Shown here one piece after another: positions 29,101 to 40,138 of a stretch of DNA of 64,000 nt (position 1 is the first letter of the stretch; each line of letters starts with the position of its first letter). Location: positions 43,958,001 through 44,022,000 of the forward strand of contig CM060731.1 of NCBI GenBank assembly GCA_030704615.1. The letters run 5' to 3'. The notes under the pieces are model-generated. The model did no database searches. It was not told where the DNA came from and saw only the letters and a program-made list of their open reading frames with translations. The position numbers and the translations under genes were made by a program. This stretch comes from Takakia lepidozioides. Lineage: Eukaryota > Streptophyta > Takakiopsida > Takakiales > Takakiaceae.

Positions 29101-31818
29101 CTGAGAGATTTCAATCCTAAGGATCATCAAGACATTATTTCCTTTTGTTTTCTGCCAAATGGGGTTTCCTGGTTGTGGAAATAATTTCGAGTAGCACCCC
29201 CAAGTTTTAGTAGAAGCCTAGATCACCATATACTAGTCATACTTTGTGTGGCACTCATGCGTATATCTGACTTTCAGGCTAGAGCAGCACTGGGTGGAGG
29301 TGACGGAGGACACTCGGATTCCATCTCTCTTGGCAGCTGTCTCAGAGCATGGAATTGTCTCGGACGATTCTGGCACACAGAGTTTAAGGACCATGGTCTT
29401 TGCAAACAGTGTGGAAACTGTCGATGCTGTTGGGCGTGTGCTGGAGAGAGCAGGGGTAAAATGCATGCGCTACCATAGAGACCTCTCATCGGAAGAGCGA
29501 GGGGAGGCATTGCAAGTGTTTGAGCAGCATGGGGGTGTGTTGGTCTGCACCGACTCTGCTGCACGTGGCCTTGATATACCCAACATTGGCCATGTGGTCC
29601 AGGTACTTTGAGCTGCTGTCTTTTCAAGGCGTTCCTTTTGTGTTCTATATTACGTATAATGTGCACTACTGGAGCAAGCCTTCTGTCATTGTCTTGGTGC
29701 CCCCCTTCTGATCTCATCCTATTTTCCTTTGACCCAAAAAGCACTTGATCTTCCTGTGGACGTCCCAGTGGTAGCGGACATCATGGTTTAGTTTTCCTGT
29801 AACTAAAGGAAAGTGGCAGAAACTCAGTACGGAAATTTGCATAGCGGTATTTCCACGAATTGGAGTGCAGTACTATTTGTAATTTAGACCCATCATCAGG
29901 AGCTGATGAAGTCAGTGGAGGGTAGTGGCAGCTTGTCATTGCCGTAGATGATGAACTTGATGGTCTGAAACTTTGTGATTGACAGCACAATGATGAGACT
30001 CCACCTTTTATGTTGTGCTAGTTTTTTTTTAAGGAAATTTTTTAAAGGAAACCTGGGAGTGAGCTAGTTTAAGTTCTAACTTGGACTTGTGCAACATCTG
30101 TTTTAGTTATGGTTTTAGAGTTCTTACACTCTACTTACAAAGATGATTCCCTTCTTTTTCCTTCGCCTCTGTCCCTTTTTTCACTCTTGTTGTCTTTCGG
30201 CCGAAAGAAATGTCTATTGAGTATATTCTGTTTTTAATCTGGGTAGCTTCTCAGGCAGCCTGCGACACTGTCAATGTGCAAGCATGGCGTTCTGTTACCT
30301 GGAAATTGAGATCTTGATCTTTTCTGACTCCTGATCACAATGATGTGAGTCATATAGCTCAAGAACACACTCTTATGGAGCTCGGTCCATCATTCTCATG
30401 CATGGTCGTTGGCCTCTACATTAACAGTCGTTCACTATAACCAGACTGTGTGCCTGCAGAGTCTATGTATTAGGTAAAGTCCTACAACGAGGGCTTTACA
30501 CGATTCAAGATTTCATAACCCCGAGGGCGTGGGAATCTTGATTCGCGTAAAGCCCTCGTTGCAGGACTTTAACTCACGTAAAAAGAAAACTACCTGCCTA
30601 TCTGCCCGTAATCTGAGATTACGGGCCCCAGTCCATGGGCTCCACGGCGTAACAGGACAAGCGGGATTTTATGCTATTTAAAGCCCACCAAAACTACCGA
30701 GCTAGGTCCTTACGTGTTCAGTAATGGTATGTTTGTAGGGAACAGTCAGAATGTCTCTCTAATTGTGTCCTCTGGCCTCCCCTTGGACGTCATAAATTCT
30801 TGCTTCTTTCTCTCCTCCACCCTCTCCCTAAAGTTTAAACCCTGGTGGGTGCGAACCCCACAAGGCTCTGGGAGGGTTAGTTTCCCATGGGGTCAATGGC
30901 CCGAAGGCTGTGAAAAGCTAATGGTTGCAGGGAAGGGCAGGAGTACATTCTCTCTAACGTGTCTTTCTTTGTAAAAGTTCTATTTGATCGCATCAGAAGT
31001 CCCAGCAGTCAGATCATAGGATGCCAAGATTTATGTCATTTAGAGGCTGATTGGTGTATGTTGCCTGCATGTAACAAGGCGGAGTTTGCATCGTCTGCAG
31101 TTGAGTTTCTTCACAGAATAGGTCGCACAGCCAGAGCAGGGAAACCGGGAAAGGTGACTAGCCTCTTTACAGCAGCCAATCGACCTCTTGTTGACGCAGT
31201 GCGGCAGGCAGCGACCGTGGTATACTTCCTCAACCCTAAGTTATACTGGCTGCAGTTCCAGTAGAGCACAAATATCCCGGAGCAATCTGGGATGGCCATC
31301 TGCAACCTCAGCAATCAAATTATGTGCTCTCGCCTAAAAATTGTCAAGATTTTTGTTTTCAGGCAGGCCTGATTTCGTAGAAATCTGCAAATGGTCTGCA
31401 TGAAAGCAAGCTGTACTGCAGACAGGCACAGATATTTACAGGATGTTTATTCCTTTTCAGGAGGGAGCATTCAGCCGTAAGAGAAGTTTCCGGAACAAGA
31501 TAAAAAAATATGGCACTAATCAAGGTATGTGCTTTTGTATCCTGTGTCTGTTGGGAGTGCTTAGTAAGGGACTGGTGTAGGTACTTATCGATTGAAACCT
31601 CATGCTTTAGACAAAAAGTTGTGATCAAGTATCATTTGAGTTGAGTGCCTAGGATTGTTACGTCTCTGTAGGAAACTCTAAGAGGGCACTCAATAAGGGT
31701 ACCATAGCCAGTGTTCACATGCAATGAGCATACATCCCTCTCAGGAACCCAGCAAGAAACAATGATTGGGTTGCTGTTTGTAGGTGTGGCAAAGACTTCT
31801 GGAGCTATTTTAGAGTGA
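26194..31818 (+). CDS. RH22: DEAD-box ATP-dependent RNA helicase, RH22-like
   Basis: The product resembles the plant chloroplast RH22 family, which acts in plastid RNA and ribosome assembly. I chose the ATG at 26194 (MALKSAQQS); the first 50 residues look like a transit peptide. Exon 1 (26194-26682) ends with the Q motif (WRSLGLSKQIADAL). Exon 27102-27398 carries Walker A AAETGSGKT, and 27715-27837 carries TPAAL. The exon from 28204 has DEADMLL and an acidic tail whose 3' splice end I could not fix. The exon ending at 29078 has SKQYVFVAATLP. Exon 29278-29602 has MVFANSVE and SAARGLDIP. The exon from 31079 has FLHRIGRTARAGKPG, 31461-31524 has FSRKRSFRNKIKK, and 31784-31818 ends in TGA. Phases agree at most joins. 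The intron at 29603-31078 is about 1.5 kb and carries hairpin and element insertions. Confidence 0.92.
30476..30570. repeat. Long imperfect hairpin in an RH22 intron
   Basis: Arms of 38 bases (30476-30513 and 30533-30570), containing AACGAGGGCTTTAC and its complement, pair with only a few mismatches around a 19-base loop. A perfect separate palindrome with 11-base arms (GCCCGTAATCT) lies at 30604-30626. The size and structure suit a foldback/MITE insertion or a precursor-like hairpin. Confidence 0.75.
30765..30830 (+). repeat. Diverged copy of the dispersed element in an RH22 intron
   Basis: The core CCTTGGACGTCATAAATTCT is followed by a pyrimidine-rich TTCTTTCTCTCCTCC tail. It is more diverged than the copies at 10.2, 16.2 and 55.2 kb. 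Confidence 0.45.
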
Positions 31819-32161
31819 AGCTGGCTCACAAGCACCACCAACTGGGCAGAGAGGTGTTGCATGAATTAGTGGATAGTTTTGTATAGGTTTGTTTTAGTTC
31901 TCTTTCCACAAAAGCTAGCTTGTTTGGATGTAGAGATGCAGTACTACACGGCGTTCCCTGTATTCCACGAGGTTTTTGGGTCAACATTGCCCCTACATTG
32001 TCTACATGAATCTGTCGTGGTCATATATCAGTGCACCATCTTCATTCCAATCCAAGTTTCTGTGAGTAAGCCGTTGTTTAAGATGGCAAAACCATGATTA
32101 TGAAGTATGAGTGCAAGTCATGAGGTGAGTGTATGGTGCGATAGTTCTGTTCTTTTATATA
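31819..32161. other. Intergenic stretch between RH22 and the F-box gene
   Basis: These two genes converge. I see no feature here beyond presumed 3' untranslated sequence. Confidence 0.4.
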
Positions 32162-33272
32162 CTACGCTAATATGTCCATGCGGGGCTCAAAGGGGAACTC
32201 CTGAAAATTCTCACAAATGCCATGCCATGATGGTGCAAAATACCAAGAATTAGCAGCAATGTTGTGGACCAGTAATTTGGTTGCATACAGCATGAAGATG
32301 ACATCACCTTGTCCATAGGAATCAAAGTTGTATCTCATGTGGTTCATCGAGGTTGGGACTCTTTCCACGTCAAACCACTCCATATTGCTCTGATGGAGTT
32401 CCCATATGTGGATATTCTTGCAACCGGAATCTGTTGAGGTGATCTTTAATGCCAACCACCATCATGAGCCGTCCTTGGAGGTACACAATTTGTTGAAAAG
32501 CAGCGATGCTGGGTGGAACTGGCCATGGAAGTCTGAACCAGACTCTTTGATGTAGGTTATAAACCATGATGCCGAAAAAGCTACGAAGCCGACAATAGAT
32601 GCTCGAGTTGCAAACAACGATCTGTGTATCATCAAAAGCATAGGGAGGAAGACCACCAAGAACGTCTGGATTGACACGATCGAGTACTTCCCAACGGTTG
32701 GTCAAAGAGCAGTAAGCCTCTAGAGCATGTTCGTCTCGAATCCGATCAGATCCAGACCATGGATGAAGCCGGCCAAAATGGTAGATGGCATACTTCTTTT
32801 TGTTCTCCTCCACGACCATTCGATAACCAGGTCCATGGAGAGATTGGGGAGATAAATGCCTATGCGATGTCGTAAAGGGATTGCGAACTATAAGACGATC
32901 TTGCAGACCTTCCACTCGCCGTCGGACACGCGACAGAATCAACCCCTTGTCCGTCGCAAGAAAGAAAGAATTTTGCGGGAGAAAAGTATCTGGCATGCTG
33001 TACCATTTTTCGTTGGACGGCATGTACATATGAACCTGACCACCATCATCAACAATGGCAAACCAGGGCTTCTCAACTGGACTTTGAGAGAACTCTTCCA
33101 AGAATACCCGTGAATGCAGCAACCTGGTCCACCTCCTGCATACGCTTTGGAAGCGTACGAAACTGCGGAGGGGTAACAAGGCTAGAATTTTGTATGTGAT
33201 ATGGTCTGGAAGCTCACTCCACAAGGTAGGATCCATGTTGCACTCGCTGTCATCGTGGGCCCGATCTCCCAT
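32162..33272 (-). pseudogene. F-box protein gene broken by a frameshift
   Basis: Starting at the ATG at 33272, residues 18-60 form an F-box (WSELPDHITYKILALLPLRS, FQSVCRRWTRLL), the Skp1-binding part of SCF ubiquitin ligases. The rest matches the beta-propeller (kelch-like) substrate region of plant F-box proteins. The first frame stops at 32370. A second frame, open from about 32455 down to 32162 (NIHIWELHQSNMEWFDVERV, LLVHNIAANSWYF), continues the family pattern. A single-base indel near 32455-32470 therefore splits the gene. It is intronless. It may be a recent pseudogene or a sequence error; translation to the first stop would lose the last blades. Confidence 0.85.
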
Positions 33273-33499
33273 TGAAAGCTCCAACTGTGCCTATACGAAT
33301 GCGCGATCTCCAAGACAACAAAAAATACACCTGAGATCATTCTAGATTGAACCGGGCATGATTCTGGATTCGAGCATATATCTGTCAGGCCAGCTTGTGA
33401 CCTTACACAAGAGAGTGTATAACACCATAGCTAACAATTAAGTTAAGTAATTACTTTCCTATCTTACTTCACGCACAAAAATTCTCATCTGGAGGATTC

Positions 33500-33897
33500 G
33501 ATCAAGAACGGTCTTTCACAGCATGATCTTTGGAAGGTTTTGCCACAATGGAAGAGGAATGGAAGATATCTAATTAGTAAAGATTGAGCAATGATAACTC
33601 TGCTACAGATTTCAACGCTTTCATCGCTTTCATCGCTAGTAACAATCTCACAAAATATTAGTCTTTCTCTTTGCTTGCGGCGACCGGAACTCACACCCGA
33701 TCAAGAACGGTCTTTCACAGCATGATCTTTGGAAGGTTTTGCCACAATGGAAGAGGAATGGAAGATATCTACATTCGTAAAGATTGACCAATGATAACTC
33801 TGGTACAGATTTCAACGCTTTCAGCGCTTCATCGCTAGTAACAATCTCACAAAATATTAGTCTTTCTCTTCGCTTGCGGCGACCGGAACTCACACCG
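33500..33897. repeat. Recent 199-base tandem duplication
   Basis: Two adjacent copies (33500-33698 and 33699-33897) start with GATCAAGAACGGTCTTTCAC and end with GCGACCGGAACTCACACC. They differ at only a few positions, including a one-base difference near the end. They lie about 230 bases upstream of the F-box start codon, in its presumed promoter or 5' leader. A minus-strand ORF runs through each copy, but I do not believe it is coding. Confidence 0.9.
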
Positions 33898-34771
33898 ATT
33901 GCCATCCGCAGCACCTCACGAAGACAATTTCTTGTTGTGTTTTGTTGTGATGGAATATTGCAAAGGAGACGAGACGAGAGAGACGAGAGAGAAGACGGTT
34001 GCACAGAGGTCGCCAAGATAATCATCCGTCCACCAATAGTCTATCTTCATTCATCTATGCAGTTTTTCCCGCGCATAGATAAAGCAAATGAAAAGCTTGG
34101 ACAGTGAGTGATACGGCCTCTGTCCATCCCTGCACCCACGCCAGACAGGGGCGCCGCAAATAAACTGACATTCATCCATTCGCCCTATCCACAAGCTGGG
34201 ACCCCTGACACGTGGCATGGGCCAAGGAGCGCCCTACGGATTTTCGGGGCGGGCAGCAGGAGGCGGGCAGGGGTCGCATCGCCTTGGCTGTCACCCGTCC
34301 CTCCCGTCCCTCTTGATCAAACTGTCTGCAGGCGCCGTGCCACGTCCTTGGTGCCCTAATGTTAACGTTAGTTCTTTTTTTAGTTTTGCCAGAAAAAGGC
34401 TATCTGTTATTTATTTAGTCAAATACATTTTTGTTCCCATCGTCGCAAGTACGGCGCGTATTTGGGATTTATGGCGAGAAAGTCATGATGGCGAAACTAG
34501 AGAGGACGGCGGCTCATTATCCAAGGGTTGTTCATGGAAAATACGGGGGGTAAAGATGGATTACAGTGGGTAAAGATGGATTACAGTGGATAAAGATATT
34601 ACACGGGGAATGCAGAGGCCGGCTGCGAGGATATTTGTTGGGAGCTCTTCGTCTTCCTTCGCATCGTGTCTCTCGCTGCGCTGCGCAGCGTTGCTCTCTG
34701 TTTCTCTGTTTCTCTGTTTCTCTGTCTCTGTCTCTGTGTCTGCTCGGTTCTGTTGTGGTAGAGGGGAAGAG
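33898..34771. promoter_or_regulatory. Upstream region of the glycine-rich RNA-binding gene
   Basis: This stretch separates the F-box upstream region from the GRP start. It includes a duplicated GGGTAAAGATGGATTACAGT block near 34550 and 34570, and a TCTGTTTC/TCTG microsatellite at 34694-34740 just before the start codon, typical of a pyrimidine-rich plant leader. No specific TATA box was assigned. Confidence 0.45.
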
Positions 34772-35293
34772 ATGGGAGACTCTGGAGAGTATAGATGCTT
34801 TGTGGGGGGTTTGGCATGGGCCACAAACGATGTGGGGTTGGAAGAGGCTTTCCGGCCGTTCGGAGAGGTGTTGCAGTCGAAGGTGATCAATGACGCTGAA
34901 ACTGGGCGCTCTCGGGGGTTTGGGTTCGTGACCTTTGCTGACAATGAGGCCATGAACAAGGCCATCGAGTCCATGAATGGAAAGGAGCTTGACGGGAGGA
35001 ACATCACTGTGAACCAGGCGCAGTCACGGGGTGGCGGCGGTGGGGGTCGTGGAGGAGGTGGTGGTGGTGGCTACCGCAGTGGTGGTGGAGGGGGATATGG
35101 TGGGGGTGGGGGTAGCCGGGGGGGTTCCTACGGTGGTGGTGGTGGATATGGCGAAGACCGTGGCAGCGGTGGGGGTGGTGGGGGTTATAGCCGTGGAGGT
35201 GGTGGTGGCTATGGTGGAAACTATGGGGGTGGTGGCCGTGGCGGCTCTAACGCAGGGAGCTGGAAGAATGATCGCAACAACAGCGACTACTGA
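34772..35293 (+). CDS. Glycine-rich RNA-binding protein (RRM plus Gly-rich tail)
   Basis: The 173-residue product has one RNA recognition motif at residues 7-85, with RNP2 (CFVGGL) and RNP1 (RGFGFVTF). It is followed by a tail of about 80 residues of GGGGGY/RGG type, ending NDRNNSDY. This is the layout of the GRP7/GRP8 class, nuclear-cytoplasmic RNA chaperones regulated by cold and the clock. I chose the ATG at 34772 because the RRM starts directly after it, although the frame is open from 34586. The gene has no intron. The glycine codons form a GGT/GGG-rich repeat that also opens a spurious valine-rich frame. Confidence 0.95.
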   Translation: MGDSGEYRCFVGGLAWATNDVGLEEAFRPFGEVLQSKVINDAETGRSRGFGFVTFADNEAMNKAIESMNGKELDGRNITVNQAQSRGGGGGGRGGGGGGGYRSGGGGGYGGGGGSRGGSYGGGGGYGEDRGSGGGGGGYSRGGGGGYGGNYGGGGRGGSNAGSWKNDRNNSDY

Positions 35294-36495
35294 GTGAAGT
35301 CAAAGGCTTTGCTGGTGGTGCAGTTCAAGATGAGACCTTCACGCCATGTGCATCCGAGCTTTGCGAATCTGTTTGCAGCTTCGGGAAGCTTGTCAATACT
35401 GGCGATCGGCTTTGTTTCGAACGGTGTCTCTGAAGAATGACTTCAGAGCTGTCGGCTGTAGGATGAGATGTTCGGGTTGCAGCGATACTTGCCAGTGTCC
35501 ACCGGGAAGCCACTTGATCACTAATCAGCCCCGGAGGCTGAAGACAGCCTTAGGCAGTTGCTCTGCCTTGAAAGGGCTCAAGCCATGTTGCATGGCTCTT
35601 CCTTCTTGTTCAGTCTCTTGGTCAAAAAGTTTTGATTGTGCTCGTTGCAGTTTTGTAGCAGGAAGATCTATTCCTAAGTGAGATTCTGAAGCAGGCTAAC
35701 CGCCTGCCCTGTGACACTTGTTAAAATGATCTAAGCTCGTAAATGATCCGTTTTGGTGTGGTTTCACTATCCAGTGTTTGTACCAGCGAGTCGTCGTCCG
35801 GGTTTCTAGTATTGTCTACAAAAAACCCTCCCACTCTGTTTGCTTGAGTTGCCATTCATCTGGCTTGTGAGACTGGCTTGCAGCTCGACTCTGACTGAAC
35901 CTTGCAGATAATAGTCCGTGTTCACGTGATTTCTCACCTCCACTTTCCACTCAATCTGTGGTCAGATGTTGCAAAAGGTTTCTGATGCATCTTACTTGCT
36001 CTACGGTGGTGGTGCAGCAATGTGGAAAGCCTTACAGTTTTAGTTTCTGTGCGCTTGATGGGAGTTATTGTCTGTCTGTGATCTGCCCCATGCTGCAAGT
36101 AACGGAATCTGCTAAAGATGCTCCCATTAATTCCCAGGAAATGGGTAGTAATGGCTTTCAACTGACATTACACCGTGATCTGTCAGGATGAAATATGCCG
36201 CATCCCATGCTCTGTGACGATCTCGATTCTCAACAGGGATTGAAGACTAAGAATGAACACCTTAAGTATGCCACCGTGTTGTGTTGGGTCAGCAAGTGCT
36301 CATCAATACCGTACCTGTTCTGTTCCATCGCAGTGATGAAATCAAACAACGTGACACTACAAGGGTTTGGGTGTAAGCGGCCTGCTTGCAAAGTAATAAT
36401 AACGAGGAGAATCCAAACATCCAAACCCAATACACACGAAGGTCTGCTAGTAATAAAATAGAAGCAACAATCTCTTTGTTGTTTTGTTGTATACA
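35294..36495. other. 3' region of GRP and upstream region of PGP phosphatase
   Basis: No further gene is supported. The first few hundred bases are probably the 3' untranslated region of the RNA-binding protein gene. ORFs on both strands show no family features. Confidence 0.45.
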
Positions 36496-39400
36496 ATGCA
36501 ATACTTGTCTATGCACTTCTCCTCGCTCTCTGCACCGGTCCCTCCAATCGCACCTCATGTGATGCGAGTGGGGCTCGGGTTCTCCGCGCAGTTTCACCTG
36601 GCCGTGGTGGGCTCCAAGCATTTGCAGAGGATTTCGAAGAAGCAGCCTCATTGCCTGTATGGGTCTCAAGACTTGTTGACTGATGCATTCCCTCCAGTTG
36701 GTGCGTGCCTCTCGGGTTTTGCTGTGCAAAGGAGGCATGGCCATCATTGGAGCTTCATGCGAGCAGGCTTCTATGCGAGATTGGGTGTCAGCTCTGGTGG
36801 GGATTTAACATCTCGGGATCGGGAAGGTTTCTCAGGGGGTTCGACAGACGTAGCCATGGATGCACAGGAAGTTTCCCGGGAATCAGGAGACAACGGTGAG
36901 TGGCTCAGCAGGCATGGCAGTTGGTCACAGTTAAGATTTAGTAACTGGAAGAGTTGTGACGGTTCCAATAGCAAGAGACAATGATGCATGGCTCTAAAGA
37001 AGCAATTTCATCATTGTTGATGTTATTGCAGAGCTGTGACCATGATCCATATCCAGACCTAAACATTTTCGGATAGGAGGTTGACACATGTATCCTGCTT
37101 ACAATCATATGTGCTAATTTGCAACCGCCGTTGTGAGAACGTGAGACGGGAGCCCCCTTGTAGCTAATGTGCTGTATAAACTAATTGTGCTTTACCCTCT
37201 CTTTCCCCTTCGTGGAAAATTCTGCTTGCGAGGTGAATCTTCACAAGTGACCTTCATGTTTCAAGCGCACCTTGTGCTTTTAAGTCAACATGGAGACAAC
37301 ACCAATACTACTTGTCACAATCTAGGAAAGAATTGAGCAGAACAACTTTACTACAGGCATTGAGTTTTCCTTGCCCAAGTTTTTGTCCCACTAGATTTTC
37401 CACAGAGCTTTGATTCAACGACCATTTTCGCGGGTCATTAACAAATTGATAGAGCTTGATGAAGTATGGTCACTGAGGTTATAGATTGAGTGTCTCTGAG
37501 TTGTGGAAATTACTTTTGGGCATTTAGCAGTCGCATGACAAGCTATTACTAAATATTGTAATGCGTGACAGTGCTGCAAGCGGAAGGGGCTGAATTGGTT
37601 GGAGACTCAAAAGATGGGGTCACAGTTCAAGTCTCAAAGGATTTACGAAAAGTTGAGCCGCAGGGCGTGGACTCTGATATAAAGGAAGGTGTTAAGATTG
37701 AGCAATCTTCTTCCAGTGCATCCAGCAGAAAACCAGAAGTACATGGAAGTGAACCAAAGGGCTTGTGGGCGGAAATTGGGCAAAGGATAAACATTGCAGG
37801 CGTCACTTTTGCTTCAAACATCATAGTGTGGGAACAGCATCTCGCAGTCCCGCATGTCAGTGTACCTGACATCAGGTACAAATTTTGTTCAATTTGTTGG
37901 CTATCTTGGATAAATCTTCGGGATGTTGACGATTTCTACACGCCGCTTGCTTGTGCTCTGTCTCCTCCTATTCAGAAGATGGATTTCACAGCTGGATGCT
38001 GGAAATGACACGCCGTGACAGCACTATACTCATCACTGACCACCTTAGCATGTTCCGCTTACAGCTTGTGTGGGCAGTGCCTGAGATTGCCTTTTTCGTT
38101 TTGCAAATCTGTCTGGGGACGGACTTAACCCACAGTTTGGGAAAAGACTCTTTATTATGATTGTATGGTTGTTTCTGCTTTTTTGTCATTTTTGCGGCGG
38201 GGGGCGTAGGTGGATAGACTGGAAGGCATTGCGGAAGCAGGGTTTTGAAGGTGTGGTGTTTGACAAGGACAACACCATCACAGCACCCTACGCAGGAGTT
38301 GTGTGGCCAGCTCTTACGACTGCATTGCAAGAATGCAAATCAGTGTTCGATGGTCACATAGCGCTTCTTAGCAACTCAGCTGGTATGGCACCCCCCTTGC
38401 TCACTCTCCACTCAGACTTCTTTTGTCACTGTATACTTAATTTTGTGTGTAGCATTCACTGCTCATTTGTATCTTGTCTCTTCATGGGAAAGCAAGAGAA
38501 TCATGCAGAGGGTTACGTGGTTGGGGGCCAGAGCAGGTTTGTACCAATTTGATCCAGACGGAAGTGAGGCCAAAGCTTTGGAGGACAAGCTGGGTTTCCC
38601 AGTGATACGCCATGGTACTACTCTCCTTCCCACTAACTGCACACGGAGAAATGTCTTCGTCATTAGCGTTGCAATGTAGACCCTTCTGGATGTAACTCTC
38701 CTGGTTGGTGGGCCAGAACAAGAGATAGAGGGCCAAGGGCTAGCCACTGTTGTTGACAGTGGTTTCTTTTGAATGTCAGGAACAAAGAAACCAGCAGGCA
38801 CTGCAGATGATGTGGGGAAGCACTTCAACTGCAATCCCTCCCTGCTCGTCATGGTAATCTTCCCTTTCGTCTGGCTGCAGTATGATGCATGGGTTGCATT
38901 GGTGTTCACTATGATTAAGCTTTAAATGTATCAGTGCAGTTGAACAAGGTGCCAGTTTTTGTGCAGAATAGTTCTCATACATCACCAAACACCTCTTTGG
39001 AGCTATATTTCTAGTTTTAGTCATATGTGTCTACAGGAGTGGCTGATATAAGTGTGTCAATTTGGGTGTGGGATCAGGTAGGAGATCGCTACTTCACAGA
39101 CATTGTGTATGGCAACAAGAACGGGTTGCTCACTATCCATTCAGCTCCTCTGACGGCTGTTGGCGAGCCCTTTGTTGTGAGACAGGTTTGCACAAATACA
39201 TACATGATTTATGCAAGAGCGCATTGGATCTGTATGTGATCATGCTGGTTTCTAGTGTGCTTATGAAGGGCTACGATGAAAAGAGTGGTAGAGCTGTAAC
39301 CCCACAGTTCACCTGGTCATAGCTTGCTCGTCTTTGAATGCCGTAGTACACATCCCCCAAATGTGTGGGTACATTTGTGGGGCAAAATGTGACACGTACG

Positions 39401-39606
39401 CACACTCTCTCTCTCTCTCGCCCTTCCTGGTCGTGTGTGGTAATAAGATTGCAGCACGCAGCATTTAATAATCATCAAAATGTAAGCAGGTGAGGAAACT
39501 AGAAGACGCATTGGTGGAGCGGTGGCAGCGCCTAGGGGTGCAACCCACAAAACACACCTTGTTCAGTAAACCACATGATTTCATCAAGGATCCAGGTTGC
39601 TGGTAG
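36496..39606 (+). CDS. PGPP1: Phosphatidylglycerophosphate phosphatase (HAD family), plastid type
   Basis: This enzyme removes phosphate from phosphatidylglycerophosphate, the last step of phosphatidylglycerol synthesis. I derive seven phase-consistent GT-AG exons: 36496-36895, 37572-37875, 38210-38382, 38537-38614, 38780-38853, 39078-39185 and 39490-39606 (stop TAG). HAD motif I is VVFDKDNTIT, with both catalytic Asp residues. Motif II is LLSNSAG, motif III is in GTKKPAG and motif IV is VGDRYFTDIVYGN. The first two exons encode about 200 poorly conserved residues, consistent with a transit peptide. The ATG at 36511 is an alternative start. The C-terminus (HTLFSKPHDFIKDPG) is typical. It converges with the glycerate kinase gene. 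Confidence 0.93.
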
Positions 39607-40138
39607 TTGCCAGTAGTGGGACTAAAATGGCACTTTGTGAGTAGATCTGGGCAGGAGCCCATTTGTGGCAATATAACTGGGCATATTTGCTGGAAATGTC
39701 ACAGATAAAGTGAAATCAGCCTTTCTTGAAAGTTGTTCAGGAAAGTGGTCACATTTCATCAGTCATGGGGATAGGGATGCTGAAGATGAATTGCAGGATC
39801 AAACCATCAATGTTGGTATAAGAAACTCATGTTTACTGAATGCACACAAATGTGTCTCCACATTTGAGCAAACCAAGACAGTCAGAAATTACATGAAAGA
39901 GATCCTTCCTGCCGTCATCTCTTAGTTCCTGGAAAATATGAGTGGATTGAGGACCTGTTGTAATGATGATTGGTTCAGCCACCACACTCAGAACATCTGA
40001 CATGTTTTAGTCTTAGAGAGCTAGCTCCCTGGATGTGCAGCAGAGAATCTTTCTATGTTTCAATTAGTACTCTGGGCCCTGGTCCCATTTTGATTAGGCG
40101 ATTTGGACAAATGGTACCTAAGGGTAGTGATCAATTCA
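39607..40138. other. Tail-to-tail interval between PGP phosphatase and glycerate kinase
   Basis: This interval of about 530 bases must hold the 3' untranslated ends of both converging genes. No ORF of interest is present. Confidence 0.5.

Noticed and set aside
33648-34025. 125-residue minus-strand ORF over the 199-base tandem duplication
   Set aside because: The duplicated copies give different frames, and the peptide has no family features; it is a by-product of the repeat.
35031-35297. Val/Ala-rich ORF overlapping the GRP tail
   Set aside because: It is the shifted frame of the glycine-codon repeats of the RNA-binding protein and has no independent support.
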